Source: Desmodesmus armatus
Taxonomy: Eukaryota > Chlorophyta > Chlorophyceae > Sphaeropleales > Scenedesmaceae
Assembly (NCBI GenBank): GCA_007449985.2
Contig: VIIQ02000768.1
Coordinates: 124,001 to 188,000, forward strand
Direction: 5' to 3'
DNA length: 64,000 nucleotides
Shown here piece after piece: positions 36,101 to 46,993 of the stretch; position 1 is the stretch's first letter, and every line of letters begins with the position of its first letter. Both the position numbers and the translations under genes were made by a program. Below the pieces are notes generated by a model. That model was not told the origin of the DNA. It saw only the letters and a list, made by a program, of their open reading frames with translations, and did no database searches.

Positions 36101-39100
36101 TCCCTCCAATAGTGAAGCTTTGGTCGTATGGGGAATTTGGCTGTGTGAGCTGCACACTGAGCTTGCGCAGACTCAATTCCCATCCGCATAAGCCTCAAGA
36201 TTGAGAGAGTGACATGGCCAGGTCGAGGGTTCAAACCCCAACAAGGTCAAGGGCTGGGCTTCAGCTGTAGCACAGGGTCAATCAGGCCGAGGTGTACCCC
36301 AGAGGTGGAAGGGTACATGGCATGGGTGTTGCATGCCGGGAAGCGTACATTCGGTGTTGACTCTACTGCTGTTTACTATCTCACCAATACCCAGCTATCA
36401 TGCATGTTTTTTGCCCCCCCCCCCTTTTGCATGTGTCCAGCAGATGCAGCTGTGCCACAAGTTGCCCCTTGCCGTATGGCCATGCCCCTGGTAGCACTGA
36501 TGGTAGCCAAGCGTGGCCGTTGTCTGCTACTGCACTCAATGTTGAGCGTGGGAACATTCAACACCCACACTGGCCAGCCTCAGAGATAATGAAGGGGACA
36601 TGACTAGTGCCAGGGGTCAGTGGCGAGAGTACAGGTGTGGCACGGCTTATGCGTGCCCCCTAGCCCCCCCCCCCTGCTTAAACGTGCTGTTTGCCCCTTG
36701 GCCCCTGGACTATTCCCCTCAGGCACTAAGGATGATGAGCAGTATTGATTGGTAGGGCCTGAGCTAGTCAATGAGCTTGGGCACCACTATATGAATTGCT
36801 CACCAGCCTTAGCACCAGAGGGGACTTGGCCAGGGGCCAAGGGGCACAAGAGCTGGGGTTCAAGCCTACACCTTGGTTGTGAAGGCGCCAAGCACAGCAG
36901 ACACCAAGCAACCTGTCAGTTTGTGCTGCCACTGTGCTTGGTGTTGGGCAGCCGGTTTCTGGTGTACCCCCGTCTTGCATCGTGATGCTCGCTTTTTGCT
37001 GTCTGGCCACGTGCCCCACCCACTCACTGAGGCTGATCAGGTTGGTCATTGGATGGTCCCGAGGTCAGGATCGAGCTGGGGATCATGCAATTACCCATCC
37101 TCATGAGCCTCAGGGACCAGCGGGGAACATGGCTGTCACAAGGGTGCAATTGCTAGGGTGCAGGTGCTACACCAAAAACCTTTTTCAGGGCAGGAAGAAC
37201 CGGTATGCAGTGCACCCCAGTGTCTTGCGAACCCCAAGGGCGACATGGTCAAGGGGTTCAACTTGACGTCAATTTGGCATTGCTTGCTGGCTAGTTGGAA
37301 GTCTGTCCAACAACTCTGTCGCTGACCTCCATCGTTTTGTGCATTGCCCCCCCCCCTTTCCTATTGCCCGCATCCCCCACCCCCGCCCCGCATTTTGTCT
37401 CCCCCCCCCTTGCACACTGTATCACCAGCATCCCAACCTCATTCTTCATCGCCTTCCGAGCCTTGCACGTGTCGTACTATGCTGCTTGCCTTTTGCTGCC
37501 TGGCCATGTCCCCCGCCCACTCACTGAGGCTCCTGGGGAATAGGGTGTCGGATGGTCCTGAGCTGCAGCATGTAGCTAGGGTTCATCTCATCACCCATCC
37601 TCGTGAGCCTCAGGGACCAGTGGGGAACATGGCTGCGGCAAGGTTCAGTGCTAGGGGGCATGCCTAAACCATCATGTCAACACACATGTAGTGCGGGGGA
37701 ACTGGTTTGTCCCCCCCCCCCTTTCTACCCCCCGCTTCCCCCATCCCCACCCTTTTGTGTCCCCCTCCCCCCCTTGCACATCGTATTACCAGCATCACAG
37801 CTTCCTCCCTCCCAATTTCCCCAGCCTCGCACGTGTTGTACTATGCTGCTTGCCCTTTGCTGCCTGGCCATGTCCCCCGCCCCCTCACTGAGGCACTAGT
37901 GGGTTTGGTAATCGGATGGTCCTGTGCTCCAGCATCGAGCTATGGATCACCCAATCCCCCATCCACATGTGCCTCAGGGACCAGTGGGTAACATGGCAGC
38001 GGCAAGGGTTGAGTTGTCAAGGTGCCGATTCAGGCTCTACAGCACAAACCTTTCTGAGGGCAGGAGGAACCAAAATGTAGTGTCTTGCAATCCCCATCGG
38101 GGACATGGTCAGGGGTCGAGCCAAAGTGGCATTGCTTGCTGGCTAGGTTGAAGTCTGGCTGACAACTCTTTCGCTGGGCACCATCTTTCTGTGCCTTGTC
38201 TCCCCCCCCCCCCCCCCCCCCATCCACCCCCCCCCCCCCCCCCCACCCCCCCCCCCCCCCCACCCCCACCCCCTCTTCCGCCTTTTCAGCCGTACTTCAC
38301 ATGGTGGCACCCTCGCCGCCTGGCCGTGCCCCCTCCAGCACTGAGAAGTCTGTAGCGAGCAGCATTGAATGTTGTCGAGCTTACTTATGAGCTCAGGCAC
38401 AAACACTACTGCACGCTCACACGTCTCACTTCTTGGAGGGGGGCATGGCCTCGTCAAGGGCTTCATTGTTTAGGTTCCGGTGTAGCACAGGGGCATTGAT
38501 AGTTTGGTACACCCCAGAGATGGAGGAAAACGTGCACACGGGTGAAGCAGTACTGCATGATGGGTCTGCCGTCACCACTTTATTGGGGCAATCATCACCA
38601 TTGTTGTCTTGCTTGTGCCCCCCTCACCCCCCCCAAACACACCACATGCCACCAGTACCCCACCAGTACCCCGTCCATGCATGCCGCCCCCCTCTCTGCA
38701 GTGTAGTACACAGTCTTGCATGTAAGTGCTGCTTGTCAATTGGTGCCTGGTCATGTCCCCTCCATTATTGAGGACTGAGCGGACACGGATGACTAGTTGT
38801 CTGTGTGCTCACCTTTGAGCATGAGAACAAACAGTACTCCATGTTCACCCACTTCAACTAAGAGACGGGACACGGCCAGGCCCAGGTGTCAAGGGGCAGG
38901 GTTCAGGGGCAGAACAGGACCAACCAGGCTGAGGTGTACCTCTGTGTGTGTGTGGGGGGGGGGGGGACACATGTTGGACAGGGGCAGAGGCAAGCAGTCA
39001 TTGCTTGTTGGCTTGGTGGCATCCCACTTGTTGCTGTCTTACGCTTGTCAATCAGTGACAGGTAGTAATTGCGTTCCCCCACCCTCCACAATTGCGTTTG

Positions 39101-42100
39101 TGCGTGATCACCACGGTGCCCCCCCCCCCTGCGTGCGTGCTGCTTGCATTGTTGTGTCAATTGGTTGCACTGTTATCTGGCCATGGCTCCCCCACCTATT
39201 GAGGGCTATGTGGAGCTGCCCTTGGCTGTTTCTTTGCTCAATGACTGAGCTTCGTCACAATCAATGCAGCTTGCTCACGTGCCTCAAAAGCTAGAGGATG
39301 CCATGGCTGATACGGAAGGCTCACAGCACAGCACAGTAGCAAGCCAGCTGCATGCAATCCATTGTGGGTTGTCACATAGATGGTGACGTGGCGTTGTGAC
39401 GTCATTTCAGAGCCACCCTGCTGCCATGCAGCTCTTGTCATCATCATCATTACACGTGTTTCCGGCCAGGTTCATTGCGCATGCAGCATGCTGCTAGCAG
39501 CAAATCGACCTTGGTGCAAGACAAGCAATACACCACCAGACGACCAGTGACCTAGGACACTAGATAGCATGGACCAGTTACGGCCCTCAAAGCCAACAGC
39601 ACAAGAAAAAGCTAACATAGGTAGCATGTTGTACATATACTATACAAGCAACTCAGTTGGACATGACCCCTGGTCCACTTGCAGACCATGCTGCCTGGAA
39701 TGGCAGGGTCTCAGCGCGCTGCCGCATCCTGCTGCTGTGGGTTGTGGCATTGAGTGGTCGCCGGAAGGGCACCCCAGTAGCGTGTGGGTGTGTCAGTCTG
39801 TAGAGCATGCTCCGCCAGGAACCGCGCAACGCACATGCACCTATTAAATCGTGCATGTTCGTCGGCTGCCCCAGGGCCTGCAGGTCCCTCGTGACACATT
39901 TTTCCCAGCTCATAGGCGGTGCCCCCCGCGGTGCTGCACCGGCGTCATGCATCAGAGAGAAGAGGGCCTGCCGAGGATAGCGCTCCTCGCCCATACGCAG
40001 GACGTGCCCCAGCCACCGCAGCTCTTGTGATATTACTTTTATTGGGATTAGTCACTGATCCAGGCGATGCTTAGCCGCCACCAGCAGGGCTGGCGAGGTG
40101 GAAGTCTGACTCTTATTGCTTGGCAGCAAAGTAGCTCTGTGGTTTTTTGTCCCCTTCTCAGGGGCACCACCACGCCACACACCGGTGGGGGACCCACCCC
40201 AGCATCCCGGATGTACCCCCCCCCCCCCGGTCTTGCATGGATGCACTGCCTGCCTTTTGACTCCCTGCCATGCCCCCCCCTTGCCAATGAAGTTTGTGGA
40301 CCTTCAATTTTTTGGCTGTTTGCTGAGCTTTACTGTGAGCTCATGCACAACCAATGCATTGTGGTTCCCAAACCTCAATGACTGGGAGGGTAACATGGCT
40401 GAGCATCAAGGACGCCAGGCTCAGCACATGCCATGTGACTGGAAGCCTGCCCCTCTCCTTTTTGAGAGGAGGGGGGGGGTGTCTTTACACGCTTTGTTGT
40501 GGTTCTTTTACAAGCCACCATGTTGCTCAGCATGGCCAGTTCCTCCTTACCTTGTCCCTCTTGCGTGCATGCACATGATGTGCTCAGGCCAGGTTTCCTT
40601 CGTTAGGCTCACTGCCTTGCACAGAACGTCACCATAGGCTCATGCATGCCCCCCCCCCCCCCCCCCGCCCCGCCCTTTCTTTAACCCACCCACTTGTTTC
40701 GCAAGGGTGCGAGAGGTGCTTTTGATTGGCTGGCCATGGCCCCTCTGGCACTGAGCAACGTTCTGGCATAGCGCACTGGATGTTACTTGAGCTTGGACAT
40801 TGAGCTTGAGGACAACCAATACGCCATGCAAATGTGGCTCACTGGTGGAGGGGTACATGGTCGGCACTGCCTTGCACAGTTAGTCACCACGCCTCAGCCG
40901 CATGCCCCCCCCCCCTTCCCACCCACCCACATCTTTTTGCATGGATCAGGAAAGGGAAGCAGCTGCTGATTGCCTGGCCATGCCCCCTCTAGCACTGAAT
41001 GGCTGTTGCCTGTAGCGCAATGGCTGTATCTAGAGCTCGGACATTGAAGTTGAGAACAACCACTACGCCATGCAACAGTTGTTCACTGGTGGAGGGGTAC
41101 ATGGCCGGACCAAGAATTCTGGCTAGGGTTCAGGTGCAGCAATGGATTTATTGCACCAGAATTTGGCTGTGGTGCTGCCCGGTCTGAGGGATGGAGGTAG
41201 ACATGGCTAGGGGTCAAGGCAAATAAGCATTATGTGCTGGCTACGTGGAGTGTATGCATCCATGAATGTACTGCCCGCTAATCGTCCTCCCCCCCCCCCA
41301 AACAACTCCCTATGTCACAGCCCCCTCTTGCCTTGCATCGTTGTGCTCTATGCGTTGTCCTCCTCTGCAAACCACTGTCTCCCCCCCCCCTCCCCCTTGA
41401 CCCCCCCCCCCTCCGCAGGTACCCGAGCTTCATTGATGCGCTGCGTGACCTAGATGACCCCCTCACCATGATTCACCTGTTTGCTACACTGCCGGCTGAG
41501 GGGACCAAGGGCATCAAGCCAGCAACAGTGGACAAGTGAGTATATCGTCATGCCCGGGGGCGCAGGGGGGGGGGGGAACTTTTGGGTTGGGGGCGGGTGT
41601 GCCACACTCACTGGGGCTGCTGCTTGATTTGGGCATGTGTTCAATGGCTTCAGCAACCTCAATTGTGGCTCACGGCGGCATGATTGAAACTGCGAGCAGG
41701 GGGGTGCGTCATACAAATGCCTGTGTGGTATAATCTGTATGTTTGGGACTCAAAACATCACACGAGCGACGTTGTGGCGCAAACGGTATATGTGTGAACT
41801 CTAAATATTAAACACGGGTTCACTGTGTCACACTGCTTCAGGTGCCGTCGGCTGGTGCTGGAGTGGAATGCGTACATTGCGCGCACCTCCTCCCTGCGCC
41901 ACGTGTTTGTGAGTGTGAAGGGCTTCTACTACCAGGCTGAGGTGGACGGCTGCAGCGTCACGTGGCTGGTGCCACACCAGCTGGCACAGGTGAGGGGGGT
42001 TTGGGGGGGGGGGGGTGTCTGTGTGTGTCTCTCCCGGGGGGGGGGGGAGCAAGCCAGGAAGGGGGAAGTGATGGTGGGTGTGCTGGTGGCATTTGGTAGT

Positions 42101-42450
42101 GAATGGGGGTGTGCAGGCTGACACCCAGAGGGGTGGCGGTGATGCGGGGGGGGGGGGTGGCTACGACTAGGCGGACGTTGACGGTTGCAGTGTTACGTGG
42201 CTGGTGCCACACCAACTGGCACAGGTGAGGGGGCAATCTGTGGGTACGTGCGTGTATGCGTGTGTTGGTTTTTGTGCTGGTTGTATTTTGGGGGGGGGGT
42301 CGGGGGCATCAGGCCGCTCTTGGTTGGGCCAGGTAGTTTGAGGCAGCAGGGCAAGTAGCAAGACCTGGAGAGGGGCATGATTATGAGCAATGACTGTGCA
42401 TGTGTTGTGTGCTGAGCATCAGCTTGCTCAGATGAACACAAACCAACCTC

Positions 42451-42488
<38 letters not shown>

Positions 42489-43998
42489 TGCTGCCGTCTG
42501 ACGTAGACTTTGCTGTGATGGTGACCTTCCTTGAGTTCTACTGCTGCCTGGCACAGTTTGTCATGTTCAAACTCTACCACGACCTGGGGCTCAGGTGGGT
42601 GGGGCTGAAGTGTGTCGGGTGGGGAGAGGGGGGGGGGCTTGGGTGTACTTGAAGCCTGTGTGACAGCGCTGGCGGGTAACTGTGGGGCCTGCTGGGGAGG
42701 GGGATAAGTCATGCTCAAGCTTCACCATGGCCTTGGATTGATGGACTTCACCGAGGGAGGCAGGGCACTGGCATCTTTCGGTGCACATTTTCAGTTGACT
42801 CACCCTGCACATGCAGGCCATCTGTGGACACAGGTACCCCCCCCCCCTCTCCCCCCCCCCCCTTCCTAACCTACCGCTTCTTCGACCCGTGCAGGTACCC
42901 CCCTGTGATGGACCGCAAGCTAGAGGAGGCAGCAGCAGGACTGTCAGGACTCATGAGGGACATCGCAGCAGCAGCAGACAGCAGCAAGGCACAGCAACAG
43001 CAGCAGCAGCAGCAGCTGGAGGGGGCGGCGGCTGACGGCGCCGAGCAACAGCAGCAGCAGCAGCAGATGCCAGAGGTGGTGCAGCGGTTAGGCACCCTCG
43101 GCCAGAAAATCAAGCAGCTGCAGCAGCAGCAGCAGGACGGAGCAGCAGCAGCAGCAGCAGATGGGTCAGAGCAGGGGAGTGACTCAGAGGATGAGTCACT
43201 CCCTGATATTGACTCAGGGGGCGGCGAGGGAAATGAGAGTGAGGGAGGGGATGAGTCATCCGGTGAGGATGACGAGGATGAGTCATCATCGGAGGAGGAT
43301 GACTCAACCCCAGCAGCAGCAGAAGCAGCGGCGGCTGGGAGCAGTGAAGACGCAGAGCAGCTGCAGCTGCAGCTGCCAGGTGCTGCTGCTGCTGAGGGTG
43401 ACGCTGCTGCTGCTGCTGCTGCTGTTGCTGGTGGGGGTCTGTCAGAGGTTGATGCAGATGATGATGCGGGGGTGTGCAGTGTGCTGCTCAAGGGGCTCAC
43501 ATTCTTCCTGGCGCGGGAGGTGCCACGCGAGCCACTGCTGTTCATGATACGGTAAGCAGGTCAAGGGCACATGCGGGGCGGCGGGGGGGGGGGGGTATTG
43601 TGTCTGAGCCTGGCACGCCTGTGATGTCTTCCCCTCCCCCTTTTCTCCTTGGTGTCAGCACCGTGTTGTCGCAGGGTGCTGTTCTCTACTGTGCACAGTA
43701 TCATTGGCGTGCTCCCAGCACAGTTGCCCTCTGCTGTCAGTACCCTGTCTTTTCTGCACGAGCCACTATTACTCAACCCTGGACCCCCTTGGCACCCACC
43801 CTCTTCACCCACCCAATCTGCTGGTGCGACCTGCAGGGCGTTTGGTGGTGTTGCTGGTTGGGATGGCACAGGCTCCCCCGTGTCAGAGACTGATGAGTCA
43901 ATCAACTACCAGATCGTGGACAGACCCACTCAGGGCCACAAGTGAGTGAGGAGGGGCTTCTGAATGAGTGTGTTTGTTTGTGGGTGTGTGGGTGCGGT

Positions 43999-44029
<31 letters not shown>

Positions 44030-44970
44030 GGAGGGGCATTGGGGGGGGGGGCAGCAGTGTTGTGCGGTGTGCAGATGGATGCGTTCGGGATTGCGGGAAC
44101 TAAACCAGGGCAGCATGCACTGCAAAACCAGTCACACCATACAATGTGGTGTGACTGGACCAAGCTATACAGGTTGTGTAAAAACTTGCGTACCGTGCGC
44201 ATTACAGCGGCGCCGCTGTGAGGGGCTGGCATGAAGGTGCATGCGCAAGTGACTGGGCCACAGACGAATGACAAATAACTTGCGTACACAGAGGTGTTGG
44301 GTCTCGGTCGGCCAGGTCCAGCCGGTACGTGTACTGATCGGTACCAGAATGGCAGCCGTCAGATGTGAAAACACAAGGGATTTTGTTTCCAAGTCTGACG
44401 GCAGTCTGTCTGGTACCGTTCAGTACACGTACCGGCATATGCTTGCTTGCCGTCAACTCCTGCACGAAGCTATCCAACACTGTTGAAAACTTTGAAAGCT
44501 GAGCTGCTACAACATGCAACACGCAAATGCATGGGAGTGCCACCCGAGCTGGGCTGCAATACAGCCCCACTACACAACCAACATCCTCTAAGTGTCCAGG
44601 CTGTAAGCATGAAGCGAAAGGGAAGGCAATCAGACATACAAGTGGGTGGCGGCCGTCAGCTACTGCAGGAAGTACCCCTCAACTGCTGCTGCTGCTGCTG
44701 CTGCTTCTGGTACAGGTACCTGTCTCGCTCCTACGTGCAGCCCCAGTGGCTGTTTGACTCACTCAACCACAGGTCAGTGGGCCGCTGTTGCTGCTTTTGG
44801 GGGTGTTGGGCGCCGCTGTTAGTTAGTATAATGGTGGTGCCATGGTGTGATGTCACATAGGGAAACAGTGCCGTGTCCTAGTGCGCCTGCATGCACGCTA
44901 CAAAGCTGTGAAGCTGCAGATGCTATGCCAATGACTGGTTATGTCATCAAATCCCAGTGACTGATCGCCA

Positions 44971-45017
<47 letters not shown>

Positions 45018-46993
45018 CACAGGGTGTTGATGCCGTCTGAGCTGTATGCGCCCGGTGTGGTCCCCCCTCCCCACCTGTCACCCTTTGTTGACAATGAGGC
45101 TGAGGGCTACACACCAGAGTTTGCACACACCATCAAGCAGCTGCAGGTGAGAGCAGCAGATGAACAGCCGCCGGTGCAGCTGCGGGGGTGGGGTTGGATT
45201 CGGCGGGTTTGGGAGTACAGGTGGCAGTAGTGACATCAGCGGCAGCAGAGGCGACCATGGTATCAGCAGCGGCAGGGGCTGAGGGACACACACCCAAGTT
45301 TGCACACATGATCAAACAGCTGCAGGTGAGACAGGCAGCAGCAGCACTAGCCTGAATGCAAACCGTGTCAAAGTACAGGGAGTAATCCAAAAGTCCAAAG
45401 GATAATGCTATCAATCACACTTCCTGACGCTCAAACCTAGTAACAAAACCATCTTTGAAAGAAAGAGTGGATGGGCCACTTCAAGATGTCAGGATTGCCA
45501 TCTTGAAGTTCACCCTCCAGCCATTCCATATTTCAAAGATGGCTGTGATGTCACCGGTGACTGCGCACACCAGCAAGCAGCTGCTGGTCGGACCTTATCG
45601 CAGTACAATACAGTACTTGGGGACAGAGTCCCAACCTCAGCACTAGCCAGCCAGCCAGGGGCTCATGAGGGTGCCCGAAGGGCTTACTAACACACCCCAG
45701 TTCGCAGGTATTGCAGTAGCAACAGCCTCGTCGAGCACATGCTTGTTGCGAATACTACTATTGCTGCTCAACTGGGTCAGGACCCTGCCTCTTTTACTGT
45801 CAATTTCAGAGCCAAAACCAGGCTCATAGGTCGTCACAGGCATGTTATTATGATTATTGTAATATCCATGATGGTGTGTATGTTGCCTCGCACAGTTTCA
45901 TTGCACGAGGGCAGATGCTGGGTCAAGCCGCAGCAGTGCCTAAATTTCTGAAGAGGGTGTAACGTACCCCGTTTGCCGGCCAGCAGGGACCGTTACACCC
46001 TCTTCAAAATTTGGGCGCCGCTACGGCTGGACGCCGCATCTGCCCTTGACGGTCAGCACCCCTTGCAGTGCTCTGTTACTACAACTATTGAAGCACAGTG
46101 TTGCGGGTGTGTTGATACCCTGCCTTCTCTTTAGCTTTTGGCTCATCACCCAAAGCCCATAATGACGGCCTATTTGGCCAACCCAACGACGCGGTGTTAT
46201 ACAGTTCTGTCCACACTACGGATGCAGGAGAGGTTCAAACCGGGATGACAGATGAGCAGGGGAGAATTTTTTTAGGGGGGGGGGGGTAAGAAAGTGGTCC
46301 AGCAGGGCAAGGGATTGAGGGGGTTGGTGTACCAATGGGAGCGCCTCCAAAACAGCCAAGTGGCAGGGAGTGAGATCCTTCATAACCACCTGAGGCACCC
46401 AACCGCACATACATGCCTGTGCTTAACGTATACTGTTGCACTGCTCTCTCTACATCTGCTGCTGCTGTGCAGGAGGCTGCTCGTGCTGCTCGGCGTGCAG
46501 CAGCAGGCAAAGCGCAGGAGCACACATTCCTGGAGGGCGATGATGCAGCAGCAGCAGATGCAGACGGGGCAGCCGCCGGCACAGCAGCAGCAGCAGTAGA
46601 CGAAGCAGCAGCAGAAGCAGTATACCAGAAGGAGCTTGCAAAGGAGCTCCGAGCAGCAGCAGGCAAGGGCGAGGGTGGGGATGACTCATCTTCTGACGAG
46701 GGTGAGGGTGATGAGTCATCCTCCGGTGCGGAGGATGACGTAACCCCCAGCAGCAGCAGAAGGGCGGGAAGAAGCGGTCAGCAGCAGCAGCAGCAGGTGG
46801 TGAGGATGATGAGTCAGGTATGGCTGACATAATGATGAGTCGTAAGACTCGTAAGCTGTATGCGCGCATCAACAGGGCCATTGAGGGCAAGGCAGAAAAG
46901 GTGGCAACCCTGGAGCAGAAGAAACGCGCTCTGCAGCAGCAGCAGCAGCAGCAGCAGCCGGAGAAGAAGCAGAAGAAGAGGGGTGTGGCCTGA
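33159..46993 (+). CDS. PES1: Pescadillo homologue (60S ribosome biogenesis factor)
   Basis: Nucleolar protein of the PeBoW (Nop7-Erb1-Ytm1) complex for 60S subunit maturation (family knowledge). Inferred exons: 33159-33259, 34019-34146, 34917-35036, 41419-41535, 41842-41989, 42488-42594, 42895-43551, 43837-43941, 44716-44772, 45023-45146, 46473-46993. The N-terminal Pescadillo domain shows [68 protein letters not shown] and [11 protein letters not shown] long Q/Asp/Glu/Ser-rich acidic insert follows in exon 7. The BRCT domain has [35 protein letters not shown] and [13 protein letters not shown], then [15 protein letters not shown]. The C terminus has [15 protein letters not shown]. Two single-base frame breaks (34065-34068 and 46740-46760) are present. 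With one base restored at each, the exons sum to 2187 nt (728 aa). Confidence 0.93.
34880..34916 (+). repeat. CTG/CGG-rich tract abutting the PES1 exon 3 acceptor
   Basis: An interrupted CTG run ends directly in the acceptor ctgctgcag before exon 3 (34917). It stands where a pyrimidine tract would be expected. Confidence 0.8.
35225..35310 (+). repeat. Echo of PES1 exon 3 end, still open and with a donor
   Basis: About 270 bp after exon 3, gatacaagctgggccacctgg with tcaaggggaggtacgg repeats gatacaagctggatcacctgg with tcaaggagaggtgagg. The copy encodes [14 protein letters not shown], in frame with preceding [10 protein letters not shown], where exon 3 has [14 protein letters not shown]. It keeps a plausible donor and the same phase, so it could act as a duplicated exon end, but I see no strong acceptor just upstream. 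Confidence 0.75.
35900..41250 (+). repeat. Intron repeat family E (about 11 monomers, 250-450 bp)
   Basis: PES1 intron 3 (35037-41418) is mostly a decayed array. Each unit has a block like gcctggccatgtccccc followed by cactgaggct, near 36093, 36477, 37003, 37500, 37864, 38320, 38750, 39177, 40265, 40730 and 40974. A second block resembles gggacatggccaggggtcaa, and a third ggtcaatcaggctgaggtg. A longer-period copy is also visible: the piece tggcattgcttgctggctag plus tgaagtctg occurs at about 37272 and about 38128. Long C-runs lie between units. No ORF of interest was seen. Confidence 0.75.
38200..38272. repeat. Extreme C-tract cluster
   Basis: About 70 nearly uninterrupted C residues, broken by short AT-containing spacers, in PES1 intron 3. 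On the minus strand this is a run of long G-tracts. Length is likely unreliable in the assembly. Confidence 0.9.
42171..42231 (+). repeat. Echo of PES1 exon 5 end and donor
   Basis: gttacgtggctggtgccaca with ccaactggcacaggtgaggg copies the end of exon 5 (about 41940-41998: [13 protein letters not shown] plus donor) about 240 bp downstream. Identity is high and the donor is intact. The upstream part of the copy (gcggacgttgacggttgcag) is also recognisable. Confidence 0.9.
42454..42483 (+). repeat. (CTG)10 against the PES1 exon 6 acceptor
   Basis: Ten CTG units run to within a few bases of the acceptor ctgccag (exon 6 starts at 42488). Confidence 0.95.
42705..42745 (+). repeat. Diverged echo of PES1 exon 6 end
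   Basis: gtcatgctcaagcttcacca with tggccttggattgatgg resembles the end of exon 6, gtcatgttcaaactctacca with cgacctggggctcagg ([12 protein letters not shown]), about 145 bp upstream. The donor has been lost. The exon 7 acceptor is also doubled: acaggtacccc at 42832 and gcaggtacccc at 42891. Confidence 0.6.
44128..44158. repeat. Short hairpin, 12-bp perfect stem
   Basis: CCAGTCACACCA and its reverse complement with a 7-base loop, in PES1 intron 8. Confidence 0.9.
44322..44435. repeat. Foldback element, 26-bp arms
   Basis: Arm 44322-44347 (CCGGTACGTGTACTGATCGG plus TACCAG) pairs with 44410-44435 with a single mismatch. The inner part also pairs partly (gccgtcaga against tctgacggc). It lies in PES1 intron 8, about 280 bp before exon 9. 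It may be a small foldback transposon or a structured RNA. Confidence 0.85.
44972..45015 (+). repeat. (CTG)14 against the PES1 exon 10 acceptor
   Basis: About fourteen uninterrupted CTG units followed by ctctcacag and exon 10 at 45023. A shorter CTG run (about 44682-44705) precedes exon 9 in the same way. Confidence 0.95.
45273..45331 (+). repeat. Echo of PES1 exon 10 end and donor
   Basis: ggctgagggacacacaccca, agtttgcacacatgatca and aacagctgcaggtgagac copy the end of exon 10 (45095-45151; [15 protein letters not shown] plus donor) about 180 bp downstream with an intact donor. A third, weaker piece (gcgcacaccagcaagcagct) is near 45564. Confidence 0.9.
45449..45542. repeat. 94-nt imperfect hairpin with about 40-nt arms
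   Basis: The outer stem begins CCATCTTTGAAA and ends with its exact complement. The inner stem ACTTCAAGATG pairs perfectly with CATCTTGAAGT across a 10-base loop, with partial pairing between them. It is in PES1 intron 10. The shape recalls a miRNA precursor or a small foldback element; the sequence alone cannot distinguish these. Confidence 0.85.
45904..46051. repeat. Long foldback hairpin, arms about 60 nt
   Basis: The inner arms TGAAGAGGGTGTAACG and its exact complement (45949-45964 and 45991-46006) are separated by 26 bases. The pairing extends outwards imperfectly to gagggcagatg and catctgccctt. It is in PES1 intron 10, about 360 bp from the hairpin at 45449. Confidence 0.88.

Noticed and set aside
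36226..36242. tRNA B-box-like gggttcaaacccc inside family E (similar at 36857)
   Set aside because: No A box at the right distance and no cloverleaf; too little to call a tRNA or a tRNA-derived SINE.
42871..43545. Long minus-strand frame rich in Ser, Ala and Cys opposite PES1 exon 7
   Set aside because: It is the antisense shadow of CAG-rich and acidic coding sequence; it has no domain, and the plus strand is firmly PES1.
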